Source: Ralstonia sp. NFACC01 | GTDB lineage: Bacteria > Pseudomonadota > Gammaproteobacteria > Burkholderiales > Burkholderiaceae | Direction: 5' to 3' | NCBI RefSeq assembly: GCF_900115545.1 | Contig: NZ_FOWV01000003.1 | Span: 496,001-560,000 of the forward strand | Length of the DNA: 64,000 nucleotides | Shown: piece after piece, positions 46,101 through 53,517 of the stretch | Numbering within the stretch: position 1 is the first letter of the stretch | Layout: every line of letters begins with the position of its first letter | The notes under the pieces: generated by a model | What the model saw: the letters and a program-made list of their open reading frames with translations, nothing else | Told to the model about the DNA's origin: nothing | Database searches by the model: none | Translations under genes and position numbers: made by a program

Positions 46101-46535
46101 GTCCGCCCCAGACGCTTGGCCTGCGGCATTGTTGTAAGCGTTACCGCCGTAGGTCACCGTAGTGAACGTCACCTGAAGACCTTGATTGGTCGGGAAGGTG
46201 AAGTTAGAGACCACGGCACCCGTCTGGTTGTTACCGTTGCTACCGTTGGCAGTCGTATCACCGTTGGTCAAACGTAGAGCGCCCGAACCTACTGCATCCG
46301 GGAGCGTACCAGTGACACCGCCCACCAGGGTCGTACCACTGTAATAGCTGAGACCCGAACACGCCGGAATTGTGCCGCTGCCATTGCCCGCAGTCAGGCA
46401 GGCACCATTAAGGGCCTTCCAATTATACGAAGACGAGGCGCCCGTCAACGTGTCGCTGATCACCAACTGCGCCCTGGCAACCCCCGGCAGCAGCGCAGCG
46501 GTTGCCAGCAAACCCACCCGTTGAATTGTTTTCAT
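43110..46535 (-). CDS. pilY1: PilY1-type pilus tip adhesin with an N-terminal L-type lectin-like domain
   Basis: A 1141-residue secreted protein with signal peptide MKTIQRVGLLATAALLPGVARA. Residues about 27-390 resemble an L-type lectin: ADGISFFLADG (144-154), GLGIDEFGNFSN (187-198) and FRFGFSAGTGGGSNVHEI (368-385). From about 405 on it is PilY1-like: GVMGDIMNSSPTWVG, VVYVGANDGMLHGF (594-607), ALYALDITNP, and the calcium loop DLDGDHITD (D823, D825, D827, D831) followed by YVYAGDAFGNVWRFDL in the propeller. PilY1 primes pilus assembly, counters retraction and can act as adhesin. ATG 46535 sits in the pilX stop (TGATG); GTG 46538 is one codon earlier. The lectin assignment is motif-based inference. 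Confidence 0.88.
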   Translation of the reverse strand: MKTIQRVGLLATAALLPGVARAQLVISDTLTGASSSYNWKALNGACLTAGNGSGTIPACSGLSYYSGTTLVGGVTGTLPDAVGSGALRLTNGDTTANGSNGNNQTGAVVSNFTFPTNQGLQVTFTTVTYGGNAYNNAAGQASGADGISFFLADGSKPATVGALGGSLGYSCSNGNPTYDGVQGGYIGLGIDEFGNFSNAGDNTNSGVGAIPNRISLRGAGNTNWANLSATYPKYYPSGLNATSQMSAVQKTCAAGNLYNFSGTTQTDSTGASIKNGAKTNDKLTYNYNYISGDTLGSNVTLYSQEAAGKNSAGGSKAVRGNATPITYALSITQDGLLSLSYSVNGGTAQPVITNQSITASNGPLPASFRFGFSAGTGGGSNVHEITCFKAAPVGQANSSAGTNVQQSARVEAGTQVYLAYYHPTNWWGELTAQNLVMDPTTGIVSIATNANWNASCTLTGGACPAISSTSTVTAQAPSARNILTWNGTSGIPFQWSNLTSAQKSALDSASASGASSPRQAYLRGDRTNEVANGGSFRSRTGVMGDIMNSSPTWVGAPSAPYTGPWVDSLYSSATPSEPAGSYAVFKTNNAQRANVVYVGANDGMLHGFRAGGYDANGKFTTATTPNDGKEVLAYMPAAALNTIYNTNGKLDFSSPSYAHNLYVDATPGTGELYYNNAWHTWLVGGLGGGGNAAGAIADNTSVGTGALYALDITNPANFSESNASSLVIGEWSSANLKCTNVAGCASYLGNTYGTPVIRRLHNGNWAVLFGNGLNSSSGGAGLYIMLVASDGTTSFYYLDTGYGPSKDPLKANNKNGIAYVTPADLDGDHITDYVYAGDAFGNVWRFDLTSQNPASWSVSSAPLFSTPAGQPITSKVAVAAIPGSGTGAPRVLVSFGTGQAFPVTQTSAAAYSSNTAQSLYGVWDWNMNAWNAIAPAAEVYATLTGPQTVTASTLQTQSITNTSVSSGTTPSYRTVSNNKVCWVGSTTCGTSSTANTQFGWKLALPSTTTGSGSSAVTNYEQVVYNPTLAYGMFIVNTTVPGTQQVLSCTSTPASGYTMAISVASGGAGTASFFGDNNNNFPTLNGGIVSGIGLSGTGTPSIVTANKLPYLVQQTVSGTGTVNQINPSAAGVGSRMTWTKLR

Positions 46536-47125
46536 CACTGTTGTCCCAGATCTTTGGCGCCAGAACTGATGCGATAGGTGCTCTGCACCACTGCTGCTGT
46601 CGTCGCATCACCGCCAAAGCCATAGGCGGTGACTTGGTAAAGCTGTGCGAGCCCGTTCGGGCTCATACCGATGTAGTTGATGTACAAGCCTGGGACACCT
46701 GCGTAGTTGATATCCCCCGCCGGAGAGCTCGCACCGGCCATGCCTCCCCCGCCATTCGCCGTCATGGAAGGCGGCAGATAGGTTGAACCAACGCCCCACG
46801 GCAAAGTGGAAGGAGACGCCAGAGCGGTGTTGCACACCCGCATATTCGCAAGCGTGTTGCCGTTGTTTACACCCGAGCACGCGATGCCACTCGAGCCGTT
46901 GCCCTGCCCCAGCCACCATTCGCCGTACTGAAGGGCGCTCTGTGCTGCCTCAAGGGCACGCTGCTTATCGCGCGTATTGGCCGCAATCTTCTCTTGCAAG
47001 CCAAAGCTACGAAACATGCCAATAGCAAACAGCGTGAGAACCACCAACAGCAGCAGTCCAACAACGAGGGTGTACCCGCGGTCGGCGCGATTTGGCAGCT
47101 TGGGAAAACGCATGGTGGTGCTCAT
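46535..47125 (-). CDS. pilX: Type IV minor pilin PilX
   Basis: A 196-residue PilX/GspK-like minor pilin. The prepilin site is NRADRG then YTLVVGLLLLVVLTLFAIGMF, a mature helix without Glu5, as is usual for PilX. The following KIAANTRDKQRALEAAQSALQYGE is the family helix continuation. ATG 47125 overlaps the pilW stop (ATGA) and its own stop overlaps pilY1, so the set is translationally coupled. Confidence 0.87.
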   Translation of the reverse strand: MSTTMRFPKLPNRADRGYTLVVGLLLLVVLTLFAIGMFRSFGLQEKIAANTRDKQRALEAAQSALQYGEWWLGQGNGSSGIACSGVNNGNTLANMRVCNTALASPSTLPWGVGSTYLPPSMTANGGGGMAGASSPAGDINYAGVPGLYINYIGMSPNGLAQLYQVTAYGFGGDATTAAVVQSTYRISSGAKDLGQQ

Positions 47126-47865
47126 GACTGATTCTTCAGGCTGATGTTCTGCACCCACGTTGTGCTCTGCGCCTGCCCAACTTGGTTACCAAACTGTGTC
47201 GAAAAAGTGAGCTTGACCTGAACGGTATGGACTTGCGACCAATAGCCGGACGCCGCCACCTGTGCGGCAGTCAGATAAGAATCGTCATAGCCGTTGGTGT
47301 TGGTATCGGTGCCATACAGTACGCTCAGTCCGGTGACCCCACTCACCAGCGGTACCGTGGTCGTTACACCGCTGGACACAAGCGTCATCGCGCATTGCAG
47401 TTCGTTGTTGGCATTGACGGACAACGTGTTGATGTAGACCTGCTGAGCGCCGCTCGTGTTGGTCTGGCCCAAGCAGTTCATGGTGCCGTCGCCGCTGGCA
47501 GTCGCAAACTGCGTTGTTACCGTATCGGTACCTGCAGTGGCACCCGACGTACCTGAAATCACCTGGCCGGCGGCCAGCGAGCCATTCGCCGGGAATGCCG
47601 ATAGGGCCGTGTTGACTGTCGGGTTGGGGAAATACCCCGCCTGCTGTACAACATTGGTAAAGATGGTCAGCGCCAGTCGCTCATTGTCTTGCAACTGCGC
47701 AAGCTGATCCTGGCTCGTGAAGCTCTTCTGCATGTTCACGAATACAACCACCACGCCAGTCATGATGAACAGCGCGATGACCATGGCGATCAATATCTCG
47801 ACTAGGCTTGTACCGCCCTGGTTGCGAGCCGGTCGCATCCGGTGAGTCATCGAATTGGCGCTCAT
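47122..47865 (-). CDS. pilW: Type IV minor pilin PilW
   Basis: A 247-residue PilW protein. The leader ends ARNQGG and the mature helix is TSLVEILIAMVIALFIMTGVV with Glu5; the following DQLAQLQDNERLALTIFTNVVQQAGYF is a PilW signature. The C-terminal part is a beta-rich globular domain. It overlaps both pilV (upstream) and pilX (downstream) by ATGA. Confidence 0.9.
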   Translation of the reverse strand: MSANSMTHRMRPARNQGGTSLVEILIAMVIALFIMTGVVVVFVNMQKSFTSQDQLAQLQDNERLALTIFTNVVQQAGYFPNPTVNTALSAFPANGSLAAGQVISGTSGATAGTDTVTTQFATASGDGTMNCLGQTNTSGAQQVYINTLSVNANNELQCAMTLVSSGVTTTVPLVSGVTGLSVLYGTDTNTNGYDDSYLTAAQVAASGYWSQVHTVQVKLTFSTQFGNQVGQAQSTTWVQNISLKNQS

Positions 47866-48419
47866 GGCTGGACGTAGACCGTAAAGCTCTGGGTGGACGC
47901 CGTGACCACCCCAGACGCTGCCGTTGTGCTGTTGACCGCGACGTACTTTTCATTCCAGCTCACCGTGATATTGCAGCTCACTGGCACACCTGTTGCCGTC
48001 GTGCAGTTGACCGTGGCCGAATAGCCTGGGAAGTTCGCGTTCATCGTGCTGGCCCATTGCTGGACATCGTAAGCAGCCAATTGAGCCGGGGTGCAGGACT
48101 TCCCCGAAAGGCAAGCGCCCGCGGTCAGTGTCTGGTTCAACACATTCGAACTGTCTGTGATAGTCGTGCCCGTCACACTAAACGTCGCCGGGGCGGTACC
48201 TCCTGCAGCCCAGAAAGCGCTATTTCCGTGCATTGCCGCTGCCAGGCTTTCGGTCTGCAGCGCCACGAGCGAACGTACGCGCGAGATCTGCGTATTGCCC
48301 ACTGCCGCCGCCTGAATTTTCGCCAAACCCAACAGGCCTACGCCGACCACCACCATCGTGATAAGCGCCTCAATCAACGAAAAACCGGCGGCTTCACGGC
48401 GCTTCATACTCAGTTGCAT
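47862..48419 (-). CDS. pilV: Type IV minor pilin PilV
   Basis: A 185-residue PilV protein with leader MQLSMKRREAAG and mature FSLIEALITMVVVGVGLLGLA carrying Glu5, then the family sequence KIQAAAVGNTQISRVRSLVALQ. The globular part has four cysteines. ATG 48419 overlaps the fimT end by 10 bases and has AAGGGG upstream; ATG 48407 is an alternative giving a shorter leader. Confidence 0.88.
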   Translation of the reverse strand: MQLSMKRREAAGFSLIEALITMVVVGVGLLGLAKIQAAAVGNTQISRVRSLVALQTESLAAAMHGNSAFWAAGGTAPATFSVTGTTITDSSNVLNQTLTAGACLSGKSCTPAQLAAYDVQQWASTMNANFPGYSATVNCTTATGVPVSCNITVSWNEKYVAVNSTTAASGVVTASTQSFTVYVQP

Positions 48420-49009
48420 GAGCCGGACCCCTTCGTCTGTACGACTTGCCGACCGACAATGTTGATCGCCACGCAACGGGTCGCACTGTCATTCACAGGC
48501 GCCGCGGTATGCAACGTCATCGTGACAGTGCCATTGGCCAAATTGGTCGCGAAGCCATCGCGGTTATATGTCACCGCTGAAGCCGCCGGACTCGGCCTAA
48601 ACGTATCGCCGCTCGGAAGAGCGGCACGCACACGCAGCGGTACATCGTTGGTGGAATCCGTCGTACCTGAGCCGTTGACATCATTGAAGACGATCCAGCC
48701 GACTTCCCAATTACTCGTATTGGTCGTGTTGCATGCGGTGCCGTTGGATGACGGACAAAGGCTCACCGGCTGTCCACGCTTGATCGCCTCGCTGCGGGCG
48801 AATTGCAGATCATTCACCAGAGAATTGGCTTCGGCCTGCAACCGCGTCCGCTGTGTCAGCCCGACATACGATGGTGTCGCGATTACCGCAAGAACCGCTA
48901 CGATCGCCAGCGTCACCATCAGTTCAACCAGCGAGATGCCTCGGATGCGGTTCGAACGAATGCAACCGGCGCGCCCCCGCACGCCGCTTTCCCCATTCGG
49001 GTACGACAT
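48410..49009 (-). CDS. fimT: Type IV minor pilin FimT/FimU (GspH-like)
   Basis: A 199-residue minor pilin starting MSYPNGESGVRGRAGCIRSNRIRG, with mature ISLVELMVTLAIVAVLAVIATPSY carrying Glu5. The GspH/FimT core follows: EANSLVNDLQFARSEAIKRGQPVSLC and EVGWIVFNDVNG. It is the first gene of the minor-pilin operon. ATG 49007-49009 was chosen because it gives a plausible, if long, 24-residue leader; FimT of related species may bind DNA, which cannot be judged here. Confidence 0.87.
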   Translation of the reverse strand: MSYPNGESGVRGRAGCIRSNRIRGISLVELMVTLAIVAVLAVIATPSYVGLTQRTRLQAEANSLVNDLQFARSEAIKRGQPVSLCPSSNGTACNTTNTSNWEVGWIVFNDVNGSGTTDSTNDVPLRVRAALPSGDTFRPSPAASAVTYNRDGFATNLANGTVTMTLHTAAPVNDSATRCVAINIVGRQVVQTKGSGSCN

Positions 49010-49583
49010 ATCTGTATCAATTTGGCTGTGACACGACACGTTGTCAGCGCGAACGCCAACGACTTCGCCACGCCGCGTCCGTCGGCATTGAGACCAACGG
49101 TTGCGTGACGATTGAAATTGATGCGCGGTAAGGTGATTGCGGACCGCTGCCGCCATATCAGTCTAGGAAACGGCTGACTAGAAACCCGCATCGCCCAATG
49201 GGCGAAATCCCGTTAAGCATGACTCGAACCCCCGACTATTGTTTTATGCGGCAGTCACGACGCAATCGATTTCGCGCGCTGCCGATTCGAAACTGATTTG
49301 AGTTCTTCTACGCTGGCTCGCGTCCGACCCCCGTGAACGCGCCATCTGCTGGCCAAAAACGCCTAGGCAGATGCAACCCCGGAATAGTGGGGAATTAGTC
49401 AAAAAGTGTCAACAACCCCCTCCTTCAACCGCAAGATTGGGAAGGCGCATGTTGGCGAAAAACCAACGATCCGCCACATCACGGAATCCCGGACGCTCAA
49501 TTCTCGAGAGGGTATTGACGAGATATGACAGTTATACGGCCCACTTCGCACTAACTTGAACGGCTGACCAGTACCAGCCGATC
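49010..49583. other. Divergent intergenic region between the two minor-pilin operons
   Basis: 574 bases with no credible gene; short frames here show no pilin helix or family motif. It must hold the promoters of both operons. Visible elements are a small hairpin CGCCC-AAT-GGGCG (49192-49204) and TTGACG at 49514-49519 with TATACG at 49533-49538, whose 13-base spacing is too short for a standard sigma-70 promoter. I found no convincing sigma-54 site. Confidence 0.4.
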
Positions 49584-49775
49584 ATGCCTGTCCGCCCGCA
49601 CGTTACCCACCAACACGGCGTCATCCTGCTCGAGGCCCTTGTGGCCTTGGCCGTCCTCTCCCTGGCCGCTGCAGCCATGTTCCGCGCGCTCGATTATCTA
49701 GAGGCCTCCAGCCAAGCCGCCCGCGCGTTAGCAGCTGAGGCCCGCGCTCAAACCAACCAGATGGAAACCCGCTGA
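49584..49775 (+). CDS. Short PilV/GspI-like prepilin (helix-only)
   Basis: A 63-residue protein. The leader MPVRPHVTHQHG is followed by the mature helix VILLEALVALAVLSLAAAA with Glu5, then an amphipathic helix (RALDYLEASSQAARALAAEA) and a stop at 49773. It therefore lacks the globular domain of PilV (185 residues in the other operon). One base separates its stop from the PilW-like ATG. No downstream continuation in another frame was noticed, so it looks genuinely short rather than frameshifted. It heads the plus-strand operon. Confidence 0.7.
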   Translation: MPVRPHVTHQHGVILLEALVALAVLSLAAAAMFRALDYLEASSQAARALAAEARAQTNQMETR

Positions 49776-49776
49776 G

Positions 49777-50706
49777 ATGCCGCGCCCGCTCCCACGGCAT
49801 ACGCGAGGCGCGTCGCTGGTCGAACTGTTGGTCGGCATGGTCATCGCCTTGATGGTGTTGGCAATCGCATTGCAATTAATGCTGATCGCCCGGGCACATT
49901 ACCAGCGGTTGGCCGACGAAGCCCTCATTGAGGATCGCGGAATGCGTGCATTGGAGTTGATTGGCAAGGCGGTACGCCAAGCGGGGTGGATTACTGACAC
50001 GCCCACCGCTTCCGCCGTCCGTCGCTGGGCGGAGGCAACATCGCCATTGTCACTTGTCGGAGCGGACGACTGCGGCCAGCCAAAGAAAACTGTCGAACTG
50101 GAATGCGGTCCGCACGGAGTACAACACAGTGACGCATTGCTCGTCCGCTTCTCGGGCCGCAACCACCTGTCACCAACCCCCGACGAATCTGACGGCGCCA
50201 CGCTGGACTGCGACAACTACGGCGTACGAGAGCGTGGTGGAACGGAAGCCGATCCGCGCTTGGGAAGCATGTTGCTGTTCATCTCCGTCAGCACTGACGC
50301 CGAGCAGGCTCCGCGACTCATGTGCCGATCCTTGTCACGCAACAGTGGCGATGCCCTTGTTGCGGTGAACGCGAGCGAAGTCGTACGTGGAGTCGAGACG
50401 CTACAACTGCTGTACACGCTTGCACCCACATCGCAAGCCGAAACCGTATCCGCGCGGACCATGGCGGCCACAGATTGGTACCGCGTAGAGCAAGTCCATG
50501 TTGCCATCGTGGTACGCGGCGACTGGTATTCGCTCAGACCGTCAACACCAGACAATATCGCCCTATTCCCCGCATTTGAGTCCGTACTAGGCGCAAGCCC
50601 AGAAGACCTGTCCTTCCAGCCTGAAGATCCGCGCCGTAACCGCGCCCTCTTCACCGCCACGTTCGCCGTACGCAACCCACTCCGCTGCGAGGTCGACGCA
50701 TGCTGA
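49777..50706 (+). CDS. PilW-like minor pilin of the second operon
   Basis: A 309-residue PilW-like protein, longer than the canonical copy. The leader MPRPLPRHTRG is followed by ASLVELLVGMVIALMVLAIALQ with Glu5 and then DEALIEDRGMRALELIGKAVRQAGW, the PilW helix signature. A cysteine-containing globular domain follows (DDCGQPKKTVELECGPHG; DCDNYG; MCRSLSRNSGDALV). It overlaps the next gene by seven bases. Confidence 0.8.
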   Translation: MPRPLPRHTRGASLVELLVGMVIALMVLAIALQLMLIARAHYQRLADEALIEDRGMRALELIGKAVRQAGWITDTPTASAVRRWAEATSPLSLVGADDCGQPKKTVELECGPHGVQHSDALLVRFSGRNHLSPTPDESDGATLDCDNYGVRERGGTEADPRLGSMLLFISVSTDAEQAPRLMCRSLSRNSGDALVAVNASEVVRGVETLQLLYTLAPTSQAETVSARTMAATDWYRVEQVHVAIVVRGDWYSLRPSTPDNIALFPAFESVLGASPEDLSFQPEDPRRNRALFTATFAVRNPLRCEVDAC

Positions 50707-51314
50707 TCCAACAAACAAGCGTGCGCGGCTTCTCGATCATCGCAGTGACAGGCATGCTGATCATCATCAGCTTGCTGACGGTTACGGCCTTGCAACTCGT
50801 GCAAGACAACCTCCGCCGTACCGGTATGTCTGCAGACTATGCGATCGCTTTGCACGCGGCCGAGACTGCATTTGGCGCGGCCGAATGCGAACTTGCAGTG
50901 GCGACCGGTACACCAATCCGCAGAAACTGCCCCGTCACAATGGATGCGGCGCGCATTGCGGCACTTGATCCCGTGACTTTGGCTGGCTTTGTTCCCGGCA
51001 TCTGTGGGCAAGGCACCGAAGCCGGCCTGTGCTGGCCACTGCAGGGGCAATCGGCGTCGAAGCTCGCCAATCTGGTCCAGAGCGGTTCGCGCAGTGTGAC
51101 GCTCACAACCGCTGCGCAGCGTGACGGACTCAGCGCAACGCCGGCTCGCTATGTCATCGAGCCGATTCCTGACGCATTGCCGGGCCAGTGGCTACAAGCC
51201 GGCGCGGGGCGCCCGCCTTCGCTATTTAGGATTACAGCCGCAGGCTTTGGCATCAACCCGCAGATCAATGTGCTGCTGCAAACCGTTTTTCGCCCACGGG
51301 CAAACGAGCCATGA
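50700..51314 (+). CDS. PilX-like minor pilin of the second operon
   Basis: A 204-residue protein with leader MLIQQTSVRG and mature FSIIAVTGMLIIISLLTVTALQLVQDN, lacking Glu5 as PilX does. The segment MSADYAIALHAAETAFGAAECE corresponds to the AAQ/AAE-containing helix of PilX/GspK proteins. It overlaps both neighbours (seven bases with the PilW-like gene, four bases ATGA with the PilY1-like gene). Confidence 0.78.
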   Translation: MLIQQTSVRGFSIIAVTGMLIIISLLTVTALQLVQDNLRRTGMSADYAIALHAAETAFGAAECELAVATGTPIRRNCPVTMDAARIAALDPVTLAGFVPGICGQGTEAGLCWPLQGQSASKLANLVQSGSRSVTLTTAAQRDGLSATPARYVIEPIPDALPGQWLQAGAGRPPSLFRITAAGFGINPQINVLLQTVFRPRANEP

Positions 51315-53119
51315 AAGCATGTCAAATCTGTGTAGGGATCGTCATAGCGCAGGTCAGTTCAACGCTTGCCGCCACGGGCAGCAATCCCGCCGGTCAGCTG
51401 CCGACTCACATTGTCGTCGCGCCCGGCGCTGACCCTTGGAGCGGCAAACTCCGTGGGATGCAGTTTCTGCCCACACTCGGCACGCTCGATGCCCCGGCAC
51501 CGCCGGATCTTTGGGAGGCGAGCCGCCAGCTCCATGATGTCTCACCAGATGCGAGACAGCTGTGGACGTTTCATCGCAGTCAATCCGGCGTTCGCACGCC
51601 AGTCCGGCTGCGTTGGGCAACCCTATCGCCTGACCAGCAGACCGAAATTGCCACAAGCGACGAGCTTGGTACCCGACGCGTCGATTATCTGCGTGGCGTA
51701 CGGCAGCAGGAGCACGACGATCCCACGCTGCGGCCCCGCAAATCCGTGCTAGGCGCAATGCGGGGCGCACGCGTGCAATTGCTCGGCCCGCCGGGCTTCG
51801 CTCTCGATGCAAGTCACGAACCATTTCGCCAGCAGCACGCGCGCCGCCCATGGATGGTCTACATCGGCGCGAACGACGGCATGTTGCATGGCTTCGATGC
51901 GCTAAGCGGTATAGAGCGCTTCGCCGTCATCCCCGACGCCGCCCTGCCCACGGCTGTGCGCAATATCTCTCTCGGGCAACCGGTACCGGCGCCAATCTGC
52001 AGCCGACCCTTCGCAGCCGATGCGCTAGTCGGAAAGCAATGGCGGTCACTACTCGCTTGCCCAAATGGTGAAATGGGGTCGGGCATGTTTTTGGTAGACG
52101 TCACCGATCCGACCTCGTCCACGCCGCCACCCATGCTGGCCTATGACGCGAGCAACGATCCCAGTGTCGGCCACATGGCAGGCCCCATCCCTATCGTCCC
52201 CGTTAACAACGGCGGCGACGGACAACGCCGCTGGTTTGCCATCAGCGGTAATGGCGAAGGCAGCGAGCATGCGGAAAGCCGCCTGTTGCTCCTAGCGCTG
52301 GACCAACCCGGCACAGCTCTGTCGATCCAAGTGCCTCCAGTTGCCAGTCGGGGGGGCCTTGGAGCCCCTGCGGTGGCACTCGGGCCGCACGGAACAGCCA
52401 CCTTCGCTTACGTCGCGGACACGCATGGCCAACTCTGGCGCTTCGACCTGACGGGCGCGCCGCCTTGGTCGCACGCGCTGGGATTCAACGATACCGAGCG
52501 CCGCACGCCATTCTTCAAGGCCACCTCACGCGGCGGCTCCATCCAGCGCATTCTGAGTCCGATCCTCCTGGCGTCCACCGCTGGCGGTCCACTGCTTGTT
52601 TTCACCGCGGTCGGTACCGACGGGCATGCCACGCTGTATGGCGTCGCAGATACAAACATGTCTCGACGCAATCTATCGCGCGACAGCTTCGAAGGCTTGA
52701 GTACCAGCGAAGTATTAGATGGCGTGGTCATCAAGCCGGGAAGTAACAGCGTCGCAGGCTGGCGCATCGATCTGCCCACTGGCCAAAGGCCAGACGACCT
52801 GACCGCAGCCGGTCTGAACAGTTTGCTGCTCACCACACGCGACGCTACCGACCGGGAACGTACCTATCTGTTGGACGCGAAAACCGGCCTCCCCGTGAGC
52901 AAAGATGGGCGAACAGGCCGGGTTGTCCTCGGCGCACCGCTCATTACCGTACATAGCGCTCCGCCCGCCGAGACGCCTCGCGGTGGCGCCACGCAGGCGA
53001 CACACACCGTCCTGTGGCAACTGGATGGCGAACGTGTCCAGCAACTGGAATCGCGCACATACACGCGCCAACTCGGCCGACTCAGCTGGCGCGAAGTGAC
53101 CGAAGCCGGGGCACGCTGA
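51311..53119 (+). CDS. Short PilY1-like protein without lectin domain or canonical calcium loop
   Basis: A 602-residue protein with signal-like N-terminus (ICVGIVIAQVSSTLAA). It matches only the C-terminal part of PilY1: WMVYIGANDGMLHGFDALSG (181-200), MFLVDVTDP and FAYVADTHGQLWRFDL (365-380). The loop that in the canonical copy is DLDGDHITD reads LGPHGTATF here, so the calcium ligands are gone. The long N-terminal domain of PilY1 is absent. It overlaps the PilX-like gene by ATGA and the PilE-like gene by one base. It may be a minimal tip protein or a relic; intact length and coupling favour function. Confidence 0.8.
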   Translation: MKACQICVGIVIAQVSSTLAATGSNPAGQLPTHIVVAPGADPWSGKLRGMQFLPTLGTLDAPAPPDLWEASRQLHDVSPDARQLWTFHRSQSGVRTPVRLRWATLSPDQQTEIATSDELGTRRVDYLRGVRQQEHDDPTLRPRKSVLGAMRGARVQLLGPPGFALDASHEPFRQQHARRPWMVYIGANDGMLHGFDALSGIERFAVIPDAALPTAVRNISLGQPVPAPICSRPFAADALVGKQWRSLLACPNGEMGSGMFLVDVTDPTSSTPPPMLAYDASNDPSVGHMAGPIPIVPVNNGGDGQRRWFAISGNGEGSEHAESRLLLLALDQPGTALSIQVPPVASRGGLGAPAVALGPHGTATFAYVADTHGQLWRFDLTGAPPWSHALGFNDTERRTPFFKATSRGGSIQRILSPILLASTAGGPLLVFTAVGTDGHATLYGVADTNMSRRNLSRDSFEGLSTSEVLDGVVIKPGSNSVAGWRIDLPTGQRPDDLTAAGLNSLLLTTRDATDRERTYLLDAKTGLPVSKDGRTGRVVLGAPLITVHSAPPAETPRGGATQATHTVLWQLDGERVQQLESRTYTRQLGRLSWREVTEAGAR

Positions 53120-53517
53120 TGCGTCCCACGCGTGCATTCACCTTGGTCGAGTTGATGACAGTGCTTGTCGTCGTGGGGTTGCTAGCTTTTTTCGCGACAT
53201 CAAGCTGGTCTGCGTATTGGCAGCGTGCACATCGCGTCAGCGCGGGCGGCGCCTTAATCGGTGCCCTATCGCAACTGGAACTCCGGCGTGCGCGCACAGG
53301 TACGTACGATGGGGAGTCACCATTTCACGGCCCGGTCCCGCATGCGGGCGGTTACTCCATCCGCCCCCAGGCGTGCTCCAGCGCGGGTATAGAGCGGCCG
53401 AAGACTCAATGTATTGAAGTGGTCGCCGTTCCGGATAGAGCAGATGCCTCCTGCGGCAGGCTCGTTCTACGAAGCACCGGCGAACGCGAACCGCGCGACG
53501 CGGCATGTTGGCCATAA
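53119..53517 (+). CDS. PilE-like minor pilin of the second operon
   Basis: A 132-residue prepilin starting MRPTRA, with FTLVELMTVLVVVGLLAFFA following and Glu5 present. The residue before the predicted cleavage is Ala rather than Gly. After the helix it shows AHRVSAGGALIGALSQLELRRARTGTYDG, the PilE pattern, and four cysteines near the C-terminus ending in ACWP, comparable to QCW of the canonical PilE. ATG 53119 shares a base with the PilY1-like stop (TGATG). Confidence 0.78.
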   Translation: MRPTRAFTLVELMTVLVVVGLLAFFATSSWSAYWQRAHRVSAGGALIGALSQLELRRARTGTYDGESPFHGPVPHAGGYSIRPQACSSAGIERPKTQCIEVVAVPDRADASCGRLVLRSTGEREPRDAACWP

